DNA from: Desulfobaccales bacterium
GTDB lineage: Bacteria; Desulfobacterota; Desulfobaccia; Desulfobaccales; 0-14-0-80-60-11
DNA length: 64,000 bases
NCBI GenBank assembly: GCA_037481655.1
Contig: JBBFLF010000004.1
Span: forward strand, 1-64,000
Reading direction: 5' to 3'
Position numbers and translations under genes: made by a program. Below, piece by piece: positions 55,263-64,000 of the stretch. Numbering within the stretch: position 1 is the stretch's first letter; the number at the start of each line of letters is the position of its first letter. Below the pieces are notes generated by a model. It searched no databases and had not been told where the DNA came from. It saw nothing but the letters and a program-made list of their open reading frames with translations.

Positions 55263-56885
55263 ATGACCTCTCCCTCCCGTACCCGGACAGGCTTTGCCTC
55301 CCTGGCACGCCTGGCCCTGCTGGTGGCCGCAGCGCTGGTGGTGTTCTGCTGGCGGCTGGGGGCCGCCGGCCTCATGGATCCGGATGAAGGCCGCTATGCC
55401 GAGATCGCCCGGGAGATGCTGGTCCTGGGGGACTGGCTCCTTCCCCACCTCAATTTCGTCCCCTATCTGGAAAAACCGCCCCTGGTGCCCTGGCTCATTG
55501 CCCTGAGTTTCCTGGCCTTCGGGGAAACGGAATGGGCGGCCCGCTTGCCGGTGGCCCTCTCGGCGGTGGGGGGGGTGATGTTGGCTTACGCCCTGGGCCG
55601 GCGCTGGTGGGGGGAAAGATCGGGGCTCTGGGCCGCCCTGGTCCTAACCACCGCCGGGGGGTATGTGGTTTTGGGGCGCCTCCTCACCCTGGACATGACC
55701 CTGGCCCTCTTTCTGAATGCCGCGGTGGCCCTGGGTTATCTGGCCTATGAGGAGGGCCGGCCCCGGCTCCTGATGCCGGCTTACCTGACCCTGGCCCTGG
55801 CGGTGCTCACCAAGGGCCCCGTGGCCCTGGTGCTGGCTGTGCTGATTCTCGGGGCAGTGAGCCTTTGGGAGCGCCGCCGGCCCTGGACCTTCTGGCTGTC
55901 TCCCGGGGGCCTCCTGCTTTTTGGGCTTCTGGTCCTTCCCTGGTTTATCTGGGTGAGCCTGAAAATCCCGGAGTTTCCCCGCTACTTTTTCTGGGAACAT
56001 CACGTGGGCCGCTTTGCCACCGCGCCTATCCACCCGGAACCTTTCTACTATTACCTGCCGGTGCTGTTGGCGGCCTTCCTCCCTTGGACGCCCCTTGTCC
56101 CCGGGGCGCTCCTGGCCTTCCGGGCCTGGGCCGAACCCCGGGGGCGTTTTCTGTTGCTCTGGGCCGGGGTTATTCTGGTTTTTTACAGCCTTTCCCGGGG
56201 CAAACTGGCGCCGTACATCCTCCCAGTCCTGCTGCCTCTGGCCCTGCTGACGGGTCACGGGCTGGCCCAGGGCCGGCAGGGCAAAGCCCTGAACGCCGGC
56301 ATTGCCGCCTGGCTGGGAATCGGAGTGGCGGCCGCGGGATTGTATCTCTGGATGCCGGCAGCCTGGGCCCGGGAGGTGGCCAAGACCGCCGGCCTGAAAG
56401 ACGCCTTGCTCTGGCCCGTCGGCGTGGCCATCCTCAGCAGCGCTCTGGCCCTTGGGCTTCGCCGCCTCTGGCCCCTGGGGCTGGGGGCGGTGGCCCTGGC
56501 CCTCCAGGCCGCCATTTTCCTGGGGTTGGTCAGCGGCTACCGGTCCCCCCAGGCGGCGGCGCTGGCCGCAACTGCGTGGCGCTCTCCCGAGGTTCCGGTG
56601 GTGGGGATGCGGTATTACTCCCAGGCCCTGTCCTTTTACCTGCGTCAGCCGTTGCATCTCTTTCAGGTGCGGGGGGAGCTGGGGTTCGGCCTTAGCCTCC
56701 GGCCGGCGGCCGGTTGGGAGTTGAGGACCTGGGATGAGCTGGCACACTTTGCCCGCAGCCGGCCGCAGGTCCTCTTTCTGGCCCGGCAAAGGGATGTGGC
56801 TGCCTTGAAGCAGCGGCTGCCCGGCGCTTGGCAGGAACTGGCCCGCTTCAAGGATTGTCTTTTGCTGGCTTATACCGGAAAATAG
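55263..56885 (+). CDS. GT39-type glycosyltransferase (ArnT/dolichyl-phosphate mannosyltransferase-like)
   Basis: 540 residues, about 11-12 membrane helices. The N-terminal catalytic motif is LMDPDEGRYAEIAREML, with Asp-Glu in the first periplasmic loop, then YLEKPPLVPW as in ArnT. Such enzymes move sugars from polyprenyl phosphate to lipid A, proteins or glycans at the periplasmic face. It is transcribed divergently from the acetyltransferase/methyltransferase fusion. The donor and acceptor cannot be told. Confidence 0.9.
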   Translation: MTSPSRTRTGFASLARLALLVAAALVVFCWRLGAAGLMDPDEGRYAEIAREMLVLGDWLLPHLNFVPYLEKPPLVPWLIALSFLAFGETEWAARLPVALSAVGGVMLAYALGRRWWGERSGLWAALVLTTAGGYVVLGRLLTLDMTLALFLNAAVALGYLAYEEGRPRLLMPAYLTLALAVLTKGPVALVLAVLILGAVSLWERRRPWTFWLSPGGLLLFGLLVLPWFIWVSLKIPEFPRYFFWEHHVGRFATAPIHPEPFYYYLPVLLAAFLPWTPLVPGALLAFRAWAEPRGRFLLLWAGVILVFYSLSRGKLAPYILPVLLPLALLTGHGLAQGRQGKALNAGIAAWLGIGVAAAGLYLWMPAAWAREVAKTAGLKDALLWPVGVAILSSALALGLRRLWPLGLGAVALALQAAIFLGLVSGYRSPQAAALAATAWRSPEVPVVGMRYYSQALSFYLRQPLHLFQVRGELGFGLSLRPAAGWELRTWDELAHFARSRPQVLFLARQRDVAALKQRLPGAWQELARFKDCLLLAYTGK

Positions 56886-56985
56886 AGGGGTTATGGGTGG
56901 GGGGCCTCTCCGGCCCTTCTGAGAGCTAATGAGCGGGGCGACGGCGTCCCGCGGTCCTGCCCCCTGCCGCCGAGCCCACGCAGCC

Positions 56986-58110
56986 ATGCCCCGCATCCTC
57001 TACCGCTACCTGCTGACCGAGGTTCTGCACCCCTTTGCGGTGAGCCTGCTGGCCTTCACCACCATCGTCTTTTCCGGCCGGCTGATGCGCCTGGTGCAGA
57101 TGATCGTGGTCAAGGGCATCGGGCTCATGGACATTCTCCGGGCCTGCCTCTACCTTTTGCCCTATCTCCTCATCTTCACCCTGCCCATGGCCGGCACGGT
57201 GGGAATCATGCTGGCCCTGATGCGCCTCACCGTGGATCACGAGATCATCGCTATCAAGGTCTCCGGCCTCAGCTATCGGCAGTTGCTCACCCCCCTGTGG
57301 GCCTTCTCCCTGGCGGTAGCTGCCCTTACCCTGGTGCTCACCGTCTACGGCGCCCCGTGGGCCCGGCGGCAGACCCAACTCCTCCTGAGCGATGTGGTGC
57401 GGCGCCGGGCGGATCTGGGGATCCAGGAGCAGGTCTTCAACACCGAATTCAAGGGGCTGGTGATCTATGTCAGCCGGGTGGTGGCCGTGGGCCAGCAGTT
57501 GGAGGGCATCTTTCTCTCTGATTCCCGGGACCGGGATAATCCCCAGACCATCTATGCCCGCCAGGGGCGACTCGTCTATGATCCGGCCCAGGGAAGTCTC
57601 CTCCTCCAACTCACCGACGGAATCATCATCCGCTGGGACCCCGCGGGCCACCGCCGTCACACGGTGGATTTTGCTTCCTATACCCTGCCTTTGCCCCTGG
57701 CGGGCGGCCAGCCCCCCGGCCGCTCCGAGGCGGAGATGTCCCTGAAGGACCTGCGCCGGGCCTTGGCCAAGCACCCTCCCGCAAGTGAACCTTACAACCG
57801 GGCGGCAGTAGAGCTGGGGCAGCGCTTTGCTTTGCCCGTGGGGGCCCTGATCCTCTGCCTCCTGGCGGTGCCTTTGGGCCTAAGCCCGGTGCAGCACGGC
57901 CGCACCTGGGGGCTGGTGGTGGGCCTCGGGGTCTTCCTCACTTACTACGTGGTGTTTACCGCCTCCTGGCGCCTGGCGGTGCAGGCCAAGCTCTCCCCCT
58001 TCCTGGCCCCCTGGAGCGCCAATATTCTCTTCGCCCTGGTGGCCCTCTACCTCTGGCACCGCACCGTGCAAGAAAAACCCCTCCTGCCCTGGACTCGCCG
58101 GCTGAGTTGA
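56986..58110 (+). CDS. lptF: LPS export ABC transporter permease LptF/LptG
   Basis: 374 residues from ATG 56986, matching family N-termini (MPRILYRYLLTEVLHPFAV). Six helices surround a large periplasmic jellyroll-like domain (LGIQEQVFNTEFKGLVIYVSRV, GIFLSDSRDRDNPQTIYA). LptB2FG extracts LPS from the inner membrane. The second permease gene usually next to lptF is absent; downstream is the hppA terminator region. LptF is preferred over LptG only by general similarity. Confidence 0.9.
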   Translation: MPRILYRYLLTEVLHPFAVSLLAFTTIVFSGRLMRLVQMIVVKGIGLMDILRACLYLLPYLLIFTLPMAGTVGIMLALMRLTVDHEIIAIKVSGLSYRQLLTPLWAFSLAVAALTLVLTVYGAPWARRQTQLLLSDVVRRRADLGIQEQVFNTEFKGLVIYVSRVVAVGQQLEGIFLSDSRDRDNPQTIYARQGRLVYDPAQGSLLLQLTDGIIIRWDPAGHRRHTVDFASYTLPLPLAGGQPPGRSEAEMSLKDLRRALAKHPPASEPYNRAAVELGQRFALPVGALILCLLAVPLGLSPVQHGRTWGLVVGLGVFLTYYVVFTASWRLAVQAKLSPFLAPWSANILFALVALYLWHRTVQEKPLLPWTRRLS

Positions 58111-58294
58111 CGCCCAGATTTCCCCCTTTATCCCTCCCGGTGGGAAGGCCATCGCAGGTCACCTTCGTTTGATGGGACCTCGCCAGGGGGATGAGCTTTT
58201 CCCGGCTTCCCCTTGGAGCTTTGCCGGGATAAAGCCCGCCCCCACAAGCCCGGAGACTGAGACCTCTGGCTGGTCAGAGGAAATGGTCTCGCCA

Positions 58295-58331
58295 CAAAAA
58301 AGGCCGGCCCCCCTGAGGGGAGAGCCGGCCG
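58295..58331 (-). terminator. Terminator of hppA
   Basis: On the minus strand GGCCGGCTCTCC and GGGGGGCCGGCC pair and are followed by TTTTTTGTGG, 23 bp after the stop at 58354. The 58111-58294 stretch is otherwise featureless. Confidence 0.92.
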
Positions 58332-58353
58332 CGGTTGTCAGGTGTTCAGATGA

Positions 58354-60411
58354 TTACTTGATCAGCAAGGGCACGATCAAGAGGGCCACGATGTTCACCA
58401 CCTTGATCATGGGGTTGATGGCCGGGCCGGCGGTGTCCTTGTAGGGGTCGCCCACGGTGTCGCCGGTGACCGCCGCCTTGTGGGCATCGGAGCCCTTGCC
58501 GCCGTAGAGGCCGTCCTCGATGGCCTTCTTGGCGTTGTCCCAGGCGCCGCCGCCGGAGGTCATGGCGATGGCCAGGAACAGGCCGGTGACGATGGAGCCG
58601 ATGAGCATGCCGCCCAGGGCCACCGGACCGAGACCGGGCATGAAGCCGACGATGATGGGGGAGAGCACCGGGATGAGGGCCGGCACCATCATCTGGCGCA
58701 GGGCCGCCTTAGTGACGATGTCCACGCAGGTGCCGTACTCGGGCTTGGCGGTGCCTTCCATGATGCCGGGGATCTCCCGGAACTGGCGCCGCACCTCATC
58801 CACCACGCCGCCCGCCGCCTTACCCACGGCCTCCATGCACAGGGCGCCGAAGTAGTAGGGCAAAAGACCGCCGATGAACAGGCCGGCCAGCACCCGGGGA
58901 TCGGAGAGGTCAAAGGTCATGGCGCCGGGGAAGGAGCGGGAGTACTCGGCGAAGAGCACCAGAGCCGCCAGACCCGCAGAGCCGATGGCGTAGCCCTTGG
59001 TCACCGCCTTGGTGGTGTTGCCCACCGCATCCAGAGGGTCGGTGATGTTGCGGATCTCATCCGGGAGCTCCGCCATCTCGGCGATACCGCCGGCGTTGTC
59101 GGTGATGGGCCCGTAGGAGTCAATGGCCACCACAATGCCGGTCATGGAGAGCATGGAGACGGCGGACAGAGCGATGGCGTAGAGCCCGGTGCCGGGGCTC
59201 TCAAAGCCGCCGCCCAGGTGGAAGGCCGCCAGGATGGCCAGGACGATGACGATCACCGGCGCGCCGGTGGCCTTCATGGAGATGGCCAGACCCTGGATGA
59301 CGTTGGTGCCGTGGCCGGTGGTGGAGGCCAAGGCAATGGACTTCACCGGGGCAAAGCTCTTGGAGGTGAAGTACTCGGTGATGGCCACGATGAGGCCGGT
59401 GAGGATGACACCGATGACGGCCAGCAGGAAGACATTAAAGGGCGGAATGACAAAGCCGGTGCCCTTCACCGCCTTGGCGGCCACCCCGGTCATGAACTTC
59501 TGGGCCAGGGGGTAGAAGGCGATGGTGGCCAGCACGGCCGAGGCGATGAGGCCCTTGTAGAGGGCGCCCATGATGTACTGGGATTTGCCCAGGCGCACAA
59601 AGAAGGTGCCGGCGATGGAGGCCAGGATGGAGACGCCGCCGATGACCAGCGGGAAGATGACCGCCGGAGAGGTGGGGCCATACACGGTGGCGGCCAGGAG
59701 CATGGCGGCCACGGCGGTGACCACGTAGGTCTCATAGAGGTCGGCGGCCATACCGGCGCAGTCACCCACGTTGTCGCCCACGTTGTCGGCGATGACCGCA
59801 GGGTTGCGGGGGTCGTCTTCGGGGATGCCCGCTTCCACCTTGCCCACCAGGTCAGCGCCCACGTCCGCCGCTTTGGTGTAGATGCCGCCGCCCAACCGGG
59901 CGAAGACGCTCACCAGGGAGCAGCCGAAGCCCAGACCCACCAGGGCGTGCATGGCTTCCTTGGGATCCACGGCCAACAGGAACTTGTAGTAGCCGGCGAC
60001 GCTCAGGAGCGCCAGACCCACCACCAGCAACCCGGTGACCGAGCCGCCCCGGAAGGCCACCTTGAGGGCGTGGGCCATGCTGGTGAAGGCCGCCTGGGCG
60101 GTGCGCACATTGGCCCGCACCGACACATACATGCCCACGTAACCGGCGGCGGCGGAGCCCATGGCGCCGATGACGAAGCCGATGGCGGTGTACTTGCCCA
60201 AGCCGAACAGCAGGATGAAGATCACCGCGCCCACCATGGCCACGGTTTTATACTGCCGGTTCAGGAAGGCGTTGGCACCCTCTTTGACCGCGTCCGAGAT
60301 CTCCTGCATGCGCGGGGACCCCGGGTCCTGCTTCAACACCCAGCTGGTGGTGAACAGCCCGTAGGCCACCCCAGCCAAACCACACAACAAGGCAAAATTG
60401 ATGATATCCAT
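58354..60411 (-). CDS. hppA: Membrane-bound proton-translocating pyrophosphatase (K+-independent type)
   Basis: 685 residues with about 16 helices. It couples pyrophosphate hydrolysis to H+ pumping. Active-site motifs: [29 protein letters not shown] and the C-terminal [36 protein letters not shown] has Lys where K+-dependent enzymes have Ala, marking the K+-independent class. AAGGAGGG lies 11 bases before ATG. A candidate promoter is at 60537-60565. Confidence 0.96.
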   Translation of the reverse strand: MDIINFALLCGLAGVAYGLFTTSWVLKQDPGSPRMQEISDAVKEGANAFLNRQYKTVAMVGAVIFILLFGLGKYTAIGFVIGAMGSAAAGYVGMYVSVRANVRTAQAAFTSMAHALKVAFRGGSVTGLLVVGLALLSVAGYYKFLLAVDPKEAMHALVGLGFGCSLVSVFARLGGGIYTKAADVGADLVGKVEAGIPEDDPRNPAVIADNVGDNVGDCAGMAADLYETYVVTAVAAMLLAATVYGPTSPAVIFPLVIGGVSILASIAGTFFVRLGKSQYIMGALYKGLIASAVLATIAFYPLAQKFMTGVAAKAVKGTGFVIPPFNVFLLAVIGVILTGLIVAITEYFTSKSFAPVKSIALASTTGHGTNVIQGLAISMKATGAPVIVIVLAILAAFHLGGGFESPGTGLYAIALSAVSMLSMTGIVVAIDSYGPITDNAGGIAEMAELPDEIRNITDPLDAVGNTTKAVTKGYAIGSAGLAALVLFAEYSRSFPGAMTFDLSDPRVLAGLFIGGLLPYYFGALCMEAVGKAAGGVVDEVRRQFREIPGIMEGTAKPEYGTCVDIVTKAALRQMMVPALIPVLSPIIVGFMPGLGPVALGGMLIGSIVTGLFLAIAMTSGGGAWDNAKKAIEDGLYGGKGSDAHKAAVTGDTVGDPYKDTAGPAINPMIKVVNIVALLIVPLLIK

Positions 60412-60536
60412 CCGCAGCTACCCTCCTTTGGAGATTGGTGTTGCCGATATCGTCAGGCCGTCAGGCCCGGCGCGCCCCTTTCCGCCCGCCTCAGGGCCCA
60501 CCGGTGGCCTTTTGACCCAGCCACCTCAGATGTCCA

Positions 60537-60565
60537 TTCTTACCTTAACCCGGTCCCGATGTAAA
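60537..60565 (-). promoter_or_regulatory. Candidate promoter of hppA
   Basis: On the minus strand TTTACA (60565-60560) and TAAGAA (60542-60537) are spaced 17 bp, about 126 bp before the hppA ATG. The -10 is a poor match. Confidence 0.35.
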
Positions 60566-60623
60566 GGAAAATTTTCACAAACAAAAACACATTCTTACGG
60601 CGCCCAGGCAGAGGTAGAGGACT

Positions 60624-61301
60624 TTATGGTAAAGAGTCCTTGGCAGGGGGCGGCGCCTCCGGCAAGCGGGGCACTTCGCCAGAGCCTTGGCCGTCTCCCG
60701 GAATGAGCCGGTCGGGAGAGAGACTTTCCCCCTCCGGCAGCACCAGCCCGTGGCGCTCTGCCAGGTATTGAAGATAGCGCAGCTCCAACTCCCGCTTCTG
60801 CAGCCGGTAGTTGAGATAGAGCCAGATGGTGATGAACACGCACAGGAGGCCCACCAGGGCCGCCAGGACGTAGGTGCCTCCCAACCCCAGGGCCTTGAAG
60901 AGCGCGGCCAGGCCCGCCAGGAGTGCCCCCCCCTGCCAGAGCAGCAGCACCACGGCCAGCAGACCCAGCACAGTGAGCACAAAGCGCCTGACCCGCCGGG
61001 AGCGGGAGTCTGCGACCCCTGCCGGGTTTTTGGCTTCCGGCGGGGCGGCCATGGTCTCAAAACCCCAGATGATGAGGCCGAAGACCAGGAGCAGGGCAAT
61101 GGGGGCGGCGAAGGCCACCAGGAGATACTCCCGCCACGGGAAGGGCACCTCCCGGACCGGGCCCCCGAACATCCCCTCATCGATCTGCCAGATGAGGGTA
61201 AAGAGAAAGATGATGACCTCCACCACGGCCACCACCACGAGAAAGCTGTTGAAGAGGTAGCGCCGTTCCAGAGGCGAATAGAAGTCAAAGTATTTTTTCA
61301 T
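60624..61301 (-). CDS. Polytopic membrane protein
   Basis: 225 residues from ATG 61301, not assigned. Four or so helices (LFNSFLVVVAVVEVIIFLF, YLLVAFAAPIALLLVFGLII, FVLTVLGLLAVVLLLWQGG, YVLAALVGLLCVFITIWLYL), then a charged C-terminal tail (RELELRYLQYLAERHGLVLP). A 5' extension to 61418 lacks a Shine-Dalgarno. It is 59 bp upstream-facing from hppA's promoter region and could be co-regulated, but no role is known. Confidence 0.72.
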   Translation of the reverse strand: MKKYFDFYSPLERRYLFNSFLVVVAVVEVIIFLFTLIWQIDEGMFGGPVREVPFPWREYLLVAFAAPIALLLVFGLIIWGFETMAAPPEAKNPAGVADSRSRRVRRFVLTVLGLLAVVLLLWQGGALLAGLAALFKALGLGGTYVLAALVGLLCVFITIWLYLNYRLQKRELELRYLQYLAERHGLVLPEGESLSPDRLIPGDGQGSGEVPRLPEAPPPAKDSLP

Positions 61302-61446
61302 CACGATCTGCCTGCGGTGGCTGGCTGAGGAGATTTCCGGGGAAAGGAAAAGAAGCGGCTGGGTGCGGCCAGCCTCCGCCGCCCCGCCGCGCCCGGCCCT
61401 AAGGGATGGCCCCGGCATCGACTGACCGGAGGCCGTCCTGTCGGGC

Positions 61447-61851
61447 TTACGGCCGCTCGCCCCCTTTCAGGGCCGCCTCAATCTCCTCGGCGGCGTAGAA
61501 GCGCTTGCCGGCGCTTAAGATGGCTACCGGCTGGAAACCCTCATCCTCCCGGCCGCCGCTCTCCCGGGTGAAGTGATAATAGCGCCACACCCGGCCGGTC
61601 TTCAGGTCGGCGAGAAAGACGTGCTTGCCGTCGGAGATCATCTGGAAGCGGCCTCCCAACGCCTGGGTGGCGCTCACCTTGGCGGCCTCGCCCCGGCCGG
61701 CCTCCACGGTGAGAGGTCGGGCGCTCACCGCCTGGGCCACCTGCCGGGCCACCTCCCCCTTCATGAGGGGGCCCCATAGCCAAAAGACGCTGGCCCCGGC
61801 CGCACCCACCAACAGCGCCAACACATAGCCCCAGCCCCGGTTTCTGGCCAT
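61447..61851 (-). CDS. Membrane-anchored hypothetical protein
   Basis: 134 residues from ATG 61851 (GAAAGGGGG upstream). One N-terminal helix (GYVLALLVGAAGASVFWLWG) and a periplasmic domain (FQMISDGKHVFLADLKTGRVWRYY, then FQPVAILSAGKRFYAAEEIE). Not recognised. It shares orientation with the polytopic protein and hppA. 61852-62097 contains no gene. Confidence 0.68.
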   Translation of the reverse strand: MARNRGWGYVLALLVGAAGASVFWLWGPLMKGEVARQVAQAVSARPLTVEAGRGEAAKVSATQALGGRFQMISDGKHVFLADLKTGRVWRYYHFTRESGGREDEGFQPVAILSAGKRFYAAEEIEAALKGGERP

Positions 61852-62097
61852 CAATGCCCCCTTTCTGCGGCAACCCCAGGCCCCTGCCTCTCACCCGGCC
61901 CTCGCCGCCGGTCGCGGCTAGTTTAACCGATTTTCCATGCCATGGGGGATACGGAAGCTGTCCTCCGATCCCCCTTTGCCCTTCCGGCCGGTGGCGCGAG
62001 AATAGGCGCCATGGAATTTAGGCGATCTGCGTGGCTCTCCCCGGCAGTTTTTCGGGCCGTCGGCCCCGCCGGATCCGGCCCGCGTCTGTGAGGCCCC

Positions 62098-62727
62098 ATG
62101 ACCCCCTATGCCGCCTTGGCCTTTGATCTGGGCAACGTCCTCATCCGGGTGGATCACGGCCTTTTCTGCCGCCGCCTGGCAGCAGCAGCCGGCCTGGAGC
62201 CCGATGAGGTTTATACCCGCATCTTTGAGCGCGGCCTGGAGCCGGCCTTTGACTGCGGCCTGCTCAGCCCCCAGGAGTTTTATCAGCAGGTGCTGGCCGT
62301 GGTCCCAGCCCCCCTCCCCTACCCCGCCTTCTGCCGGGCCTGGTGCGACATCTTCGCACCGCTGCCGGCGATGGAGGAGCTTCTGGCCCGCCTGAAAAAC
62401 CGCCTCCCCCTCTTTCTGGTCTCCAACACCAACGCCCTGCATTTCCCTTATATTTGGGAGCGCTTCCCCCTGATTCACGGCTTTCAGGGCTATATCCTCT
62501 CCTACCGGGTGGGCAGCCGCAAGCCGGAGCCCGGCTTCTACCAGGCCCTTCTCCGGGAGATTCCCTGCGCGCCCGAAGCCTGCCTTTTTATCGACGATAA
62601 GCTCCCCTTTGTGGAGGCGGCCCGCCACCACGGCCTGGCGGCCTGGCATTTCCAGGCACCGGCAGCCCTGGCTCGGCATCTGGAGGAGGTGGGGGTATTG
62701 CCCCCTTCGGAAAACTCACCCAGGTGA
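62098..62727 (+). CDS. HAD-superfamily hydrolase
   Basis: 209 residues. HAD motif I is AFDLGNVL (Asp nucleophile), motif II LVSNTN, motif III Lys in SRKPEP and motif IV FIDDK, as in YihX-type phosphatases (alpha-D-glucose-1-phosphate phosphatase-like). The substrate is unknown. Its last 12 bp overlap the end of ribF on the other strand. Confidence 0.9.
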   Translation: MTPYAALAFDLGNVLIRVDHGLFCRRLAAAAGLEPDEVYTRIFERGLEPAFDCGLLSPQEFYQQVLAVVPAPLPYPAFCRAWCDIFAPLPAMEELLARLKNRLPLFLVSNTNALHFPYIWERFPLIHGFQGYILSYRVGSRKPEPGFYQALLREIPCAPEACLFIDDKLPFVEAARHHGLAAWHFQAPAALARHLEEVGVLPPSENSPR

Positions 62728-63660
62728 GGCGGCCGCCTGCTGTTGGAGAAGTTCCCGAGCCTGGGCGATGTCCGCCCGGATCTGGGCCGCCAGGTCCCCC
62801 AGGGAGGGGAAGCGCCGCTCCTCCCGGAGCCGGGCCACAAAATCCACCTCCAGCCGCTCGCCGTAGAGGTCCCCGGCAAAATCCAGCAGGTGCACTTCCA
62901 GGGTCAGCTCCTGATTGTCAAAGGTGGGGCAGGTGCCGATATTGGCCACCGCCTGGTGGGCGCGGCCCTGCCAGTGGGTCAGGACCGCATAAATGCCCGA
63001 GGCGGGGAGGATATCGTTGTCCGGCTCCAGATTGGCGGTGGCGATCCCCAGGAGCTTGGCCCCCCGGCCCTTGCCCGGCACCACCCGGCCCTCCACCCGG
63101 TAAGGGCGCCCCAGGAGCTGGGCGGCCTCTTTGACCTTGCCCAGCCGCAGCATGGCCCGGATGAGCGAGCTGGAGACCACCGCGCCGTTCACCTCCACGG
63201 CCCAGACCACCTGCACGGTGAAGCCCAGGGTGCGGCCCATTTCTTTCAAGAGCTCGAGGTTGCCCTCCCGGTCCTTGCCGAAGCGGTAGTCGTAGCCCAC
63301 CACCACCTCCCGGGCGCTGAGGCGCTCCCAGAAATACTGGCGCACAAACTCCCGGGCCGACAGCTCGGCAAATTCCCGGGTAAAAGGGAGGACCACCACC
63401 CCGGCCATGCCGGCCTCCTCCAGGAGGCGGCATTTTTGGGCCGGCGTGGTGAGAAGCGGCAGCTCCAGCTCCGGGCGGAGCACCCGCAGCGGGTGGGGAT
63501 CAAAGGTCACGGCCACGGGCTGGCAGTCCAGCTCCCGGGCCCGCTTCACCACCCGGGAGAGGATGGCCCGGTGGCCCAGGTGCACGCCGTCGAAATTGCC
63601 GATGGTGAGCACGGTGCGGGAAAACGGCCCCTTGCCCGGGGGAAGATCATAAAGGACCAT
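62716..63660 (-). CDS. ribF: Bifunctional riboflavin kinase/FAD synthetase
   Basis: 314 residues, usual length. The N-terminal adenylyltransferase has TIGNFDGVHLGH and VTFDPHP, plus EVVVGYDYRFGKDREGN; the C-terminal kinase has PYRVEGRVVPGKGRGAKLLGIATANL (commonly FPTANL) and HLLDFAGDLYGE. It makes FMN and FAD. Transcribed divergently from tRNA-Leu. Confidence 0.96.
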   Translation of the reverse strand: MVLYDLPPGKGPFSRTVLTIGNFDGVHLGHRAILSRVVKRARELDCQPVAVTFDPHPLRVLRPELELPLLTTPAQKCRLLEEAGMAGVVVLPFTREFAELSAREFVRQYFWERLSAREVVVGYDYRFGKDREGNLELLKEMGRTLGFTVQVVWAVEVNGAVVSSSLIRAMLRLGKVKEAAQLLGRPYRVEGRVVPGKGRGAKLLGIATANLEPDNDILPASGIYAVLTHWQGRAHQAVANIGTCPTFDNQELTLEVHLLDFAGDLYGERLEVDFVARLREERRFPSLGDLAAQIRADIAQARELLQQQAAASPG

Positions 63661-63679
63661 GAAAGTGCGTCACCGCCTC

Positions 63680-63706
63680 TTGACGAATGTACTCCCGTAT
63701 TATAAT
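63680..63706 (+). promoter_or_regulatory. Candidate promoter of tRNA-Leu
   Basis: TTGACG (63680-63685) and perfect TATAAT (63701-63706), spacing 15 bp, ending about 50 bp before the tRNA. Confidence 0.6.
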
Positions 63707-63755
63707 GTGTATGTGTGGAATTTGCCAGGGCGGCAGCCGGCGGATTCCTCTCCCG

Positions 63756-63842
63756 GCCGAAGTGGCGGAACTGGTAGACGCGCTAGGTTCAGGGTCTAGT
63801 GGGCGCAGGCCTGTCCGGGTTCGAGTCCCGGCTTCGGCACCA
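63756..63842 (+). tRNA. tRNA-Leu (anticodon CAG)
   Basis: Class II tRNA with long variable arm: acceptor GCCGAAG pairing CTTCGGC, D-arm GGCGGAACTGGTAGACGC, anticodon loop TTCAGGG (anticodon CAG), T-arm GGGTTCGAGTCCC, discriminator A, encoded CCA at 63840-63842. Its 3' half is the likely integration target of the adjacent recombinase. Confidence 0.97.
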
Positions 63843-64000
63843 ACGGCATAAAAAGAGGCGCATTCTCACGGGGTTGCGCCTCTTGATTTTTGGCCGGTTG
63901 CGGATAGGTTGCGGCCGGTGGCGCATCCAGCAGGTTCACCTGGTCCCGGTTGCTGCCGGGGATCAGGTGGCCATAAATGTCCACCGTCATCTGGATGCTG
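63796..64000 (-). CDS. Tyrosine recombinase/integrase, C-terminal fragment (cut by window edge)
   Basis: The visible frame continues in from base 64000. The sequence SIQMTVDIYGHLIPGSNRD holds the catalytic Tyr of phage-type tyrosine recombinases in its usual context (T-x-D-x-Y-G-H). The frame then runs through the tRNA-Leu terminator hairpin and 47 bp into the antisense of the tRNA gene before its stop at 63796. This tail is therefore host-derived, as expected for an integrase whose gene ends at its attachment site. The rest of the mobile element lies to the right. Confidence 0.8.
   Translation of the reverse strand, partial: SIQMTVDIYGHLIPGSNRDQVNLLDAPPAATYPQPAKNQEAQPRENAPLFMPLVPKPGLEPGQACAH
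63850..63891. terminator. Bidirectional terminator after tRNA-Leu
   Basis: AAGAGGCGCA and TTGCGCCTCTT form a stem around TTCTCACGGGG, with a T-run on the right (63886-63891) and an A-run on the left (63850-63854) that makes it usable on both strands. Confidence 0.88.

Noticed and set aside
58480-60564. 694-codon plus-strand frame opposite hppA
   Set aside because: His/Gly/Asp-rich antisense product; hppA on the other strand has all family motifs.

Overview
The window (64 kb, high GC, dense genes, very short spacers) looks like a chromosomal stretch of a Gram-negative, flagellated anaerobe, most plausibly a Desulfobacterota (deltaproteobacterial) lineage. The basis is an LPS-export permease (LptF-like), sigma-54-driven flagellar hook genes, a pentahaem cytochrome c, DUF362 and MOSC/MogA genes, an RpoH-type sigma factor and a K+-independent H+-pyrophosphatase. 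The taxonomic call is an inference from gene content, not from a marker search.

Layout. 1-6144: the end of a CRISPR-associated primase-polymerase-like protein (cut by the window edge), cas1, cas2, a leader and a 51-repeat CRISPR array. 6216-18319: exported and envelope proteins (a proline-rich coiled-coil protein, an esterase-like hydrolase, a DUF362 fusion, a pentahaem cytochrome with fibronectin domains and its coupled partner), then tRNA-Pro(GGG). 18613-22447: EF-G-like GTPase, MOSC protein, MogA. 22519-28560: a minus-strand run of a small protein, Mut7-C, a LolB-like lipoprotein, a TPR lipoprotein, rpoH, hisF and hisH. 28808-33200: outer-membrane barrel, nnr, CBS, tsaE and a TPR membrane protein. 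33333-41297: paired exported TPR proteins, oppBC-type permeases, a MacB-like permease, dtd, two lipoproteins, ispG. 41562-45541: fliK-flgD-flgE behind a sigma-54 promoter. 45877-49435: glgA, an NYN nuclease, an aminopropyltransferase. 50055-58110: envelope-glycan genes, including a 1298-residue radical-SAM/triple-glycosyltransferase fusion, and lptF. 58354-63660: hppA, membrane proteins, HAD hydrolase, ribF. 63756-64000: tRNA-Leu(CAG) with the C-terminus of a tyrosine recombinase running into it, so a mobile island begins at the right edge.

The most interesting region is the left end. The array lies directly downstream of cas1-cas2 and a PriL-like primase C-terminus, while no interference genes are visible (they may lie to the left). 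Read on the strand opposite to the inferred crRNA, nearly every spacer gives a coding-like peptide; one contains a Shine-Dalgarno sequence plus start codon, and two neighbouring spacers overlap by 12 nt and join into one reading frame. This points to crRNAs that are antisense to mRNA, as expected for an RNA-targeting (type III-like) system or for acquisition tied to transcription. A second unusual signal is a dispersed family of G/C-rich three-hairpin intergenic elements (five copies), two of which end in a -10-like hexamer just upstream of cas1 and dtd.
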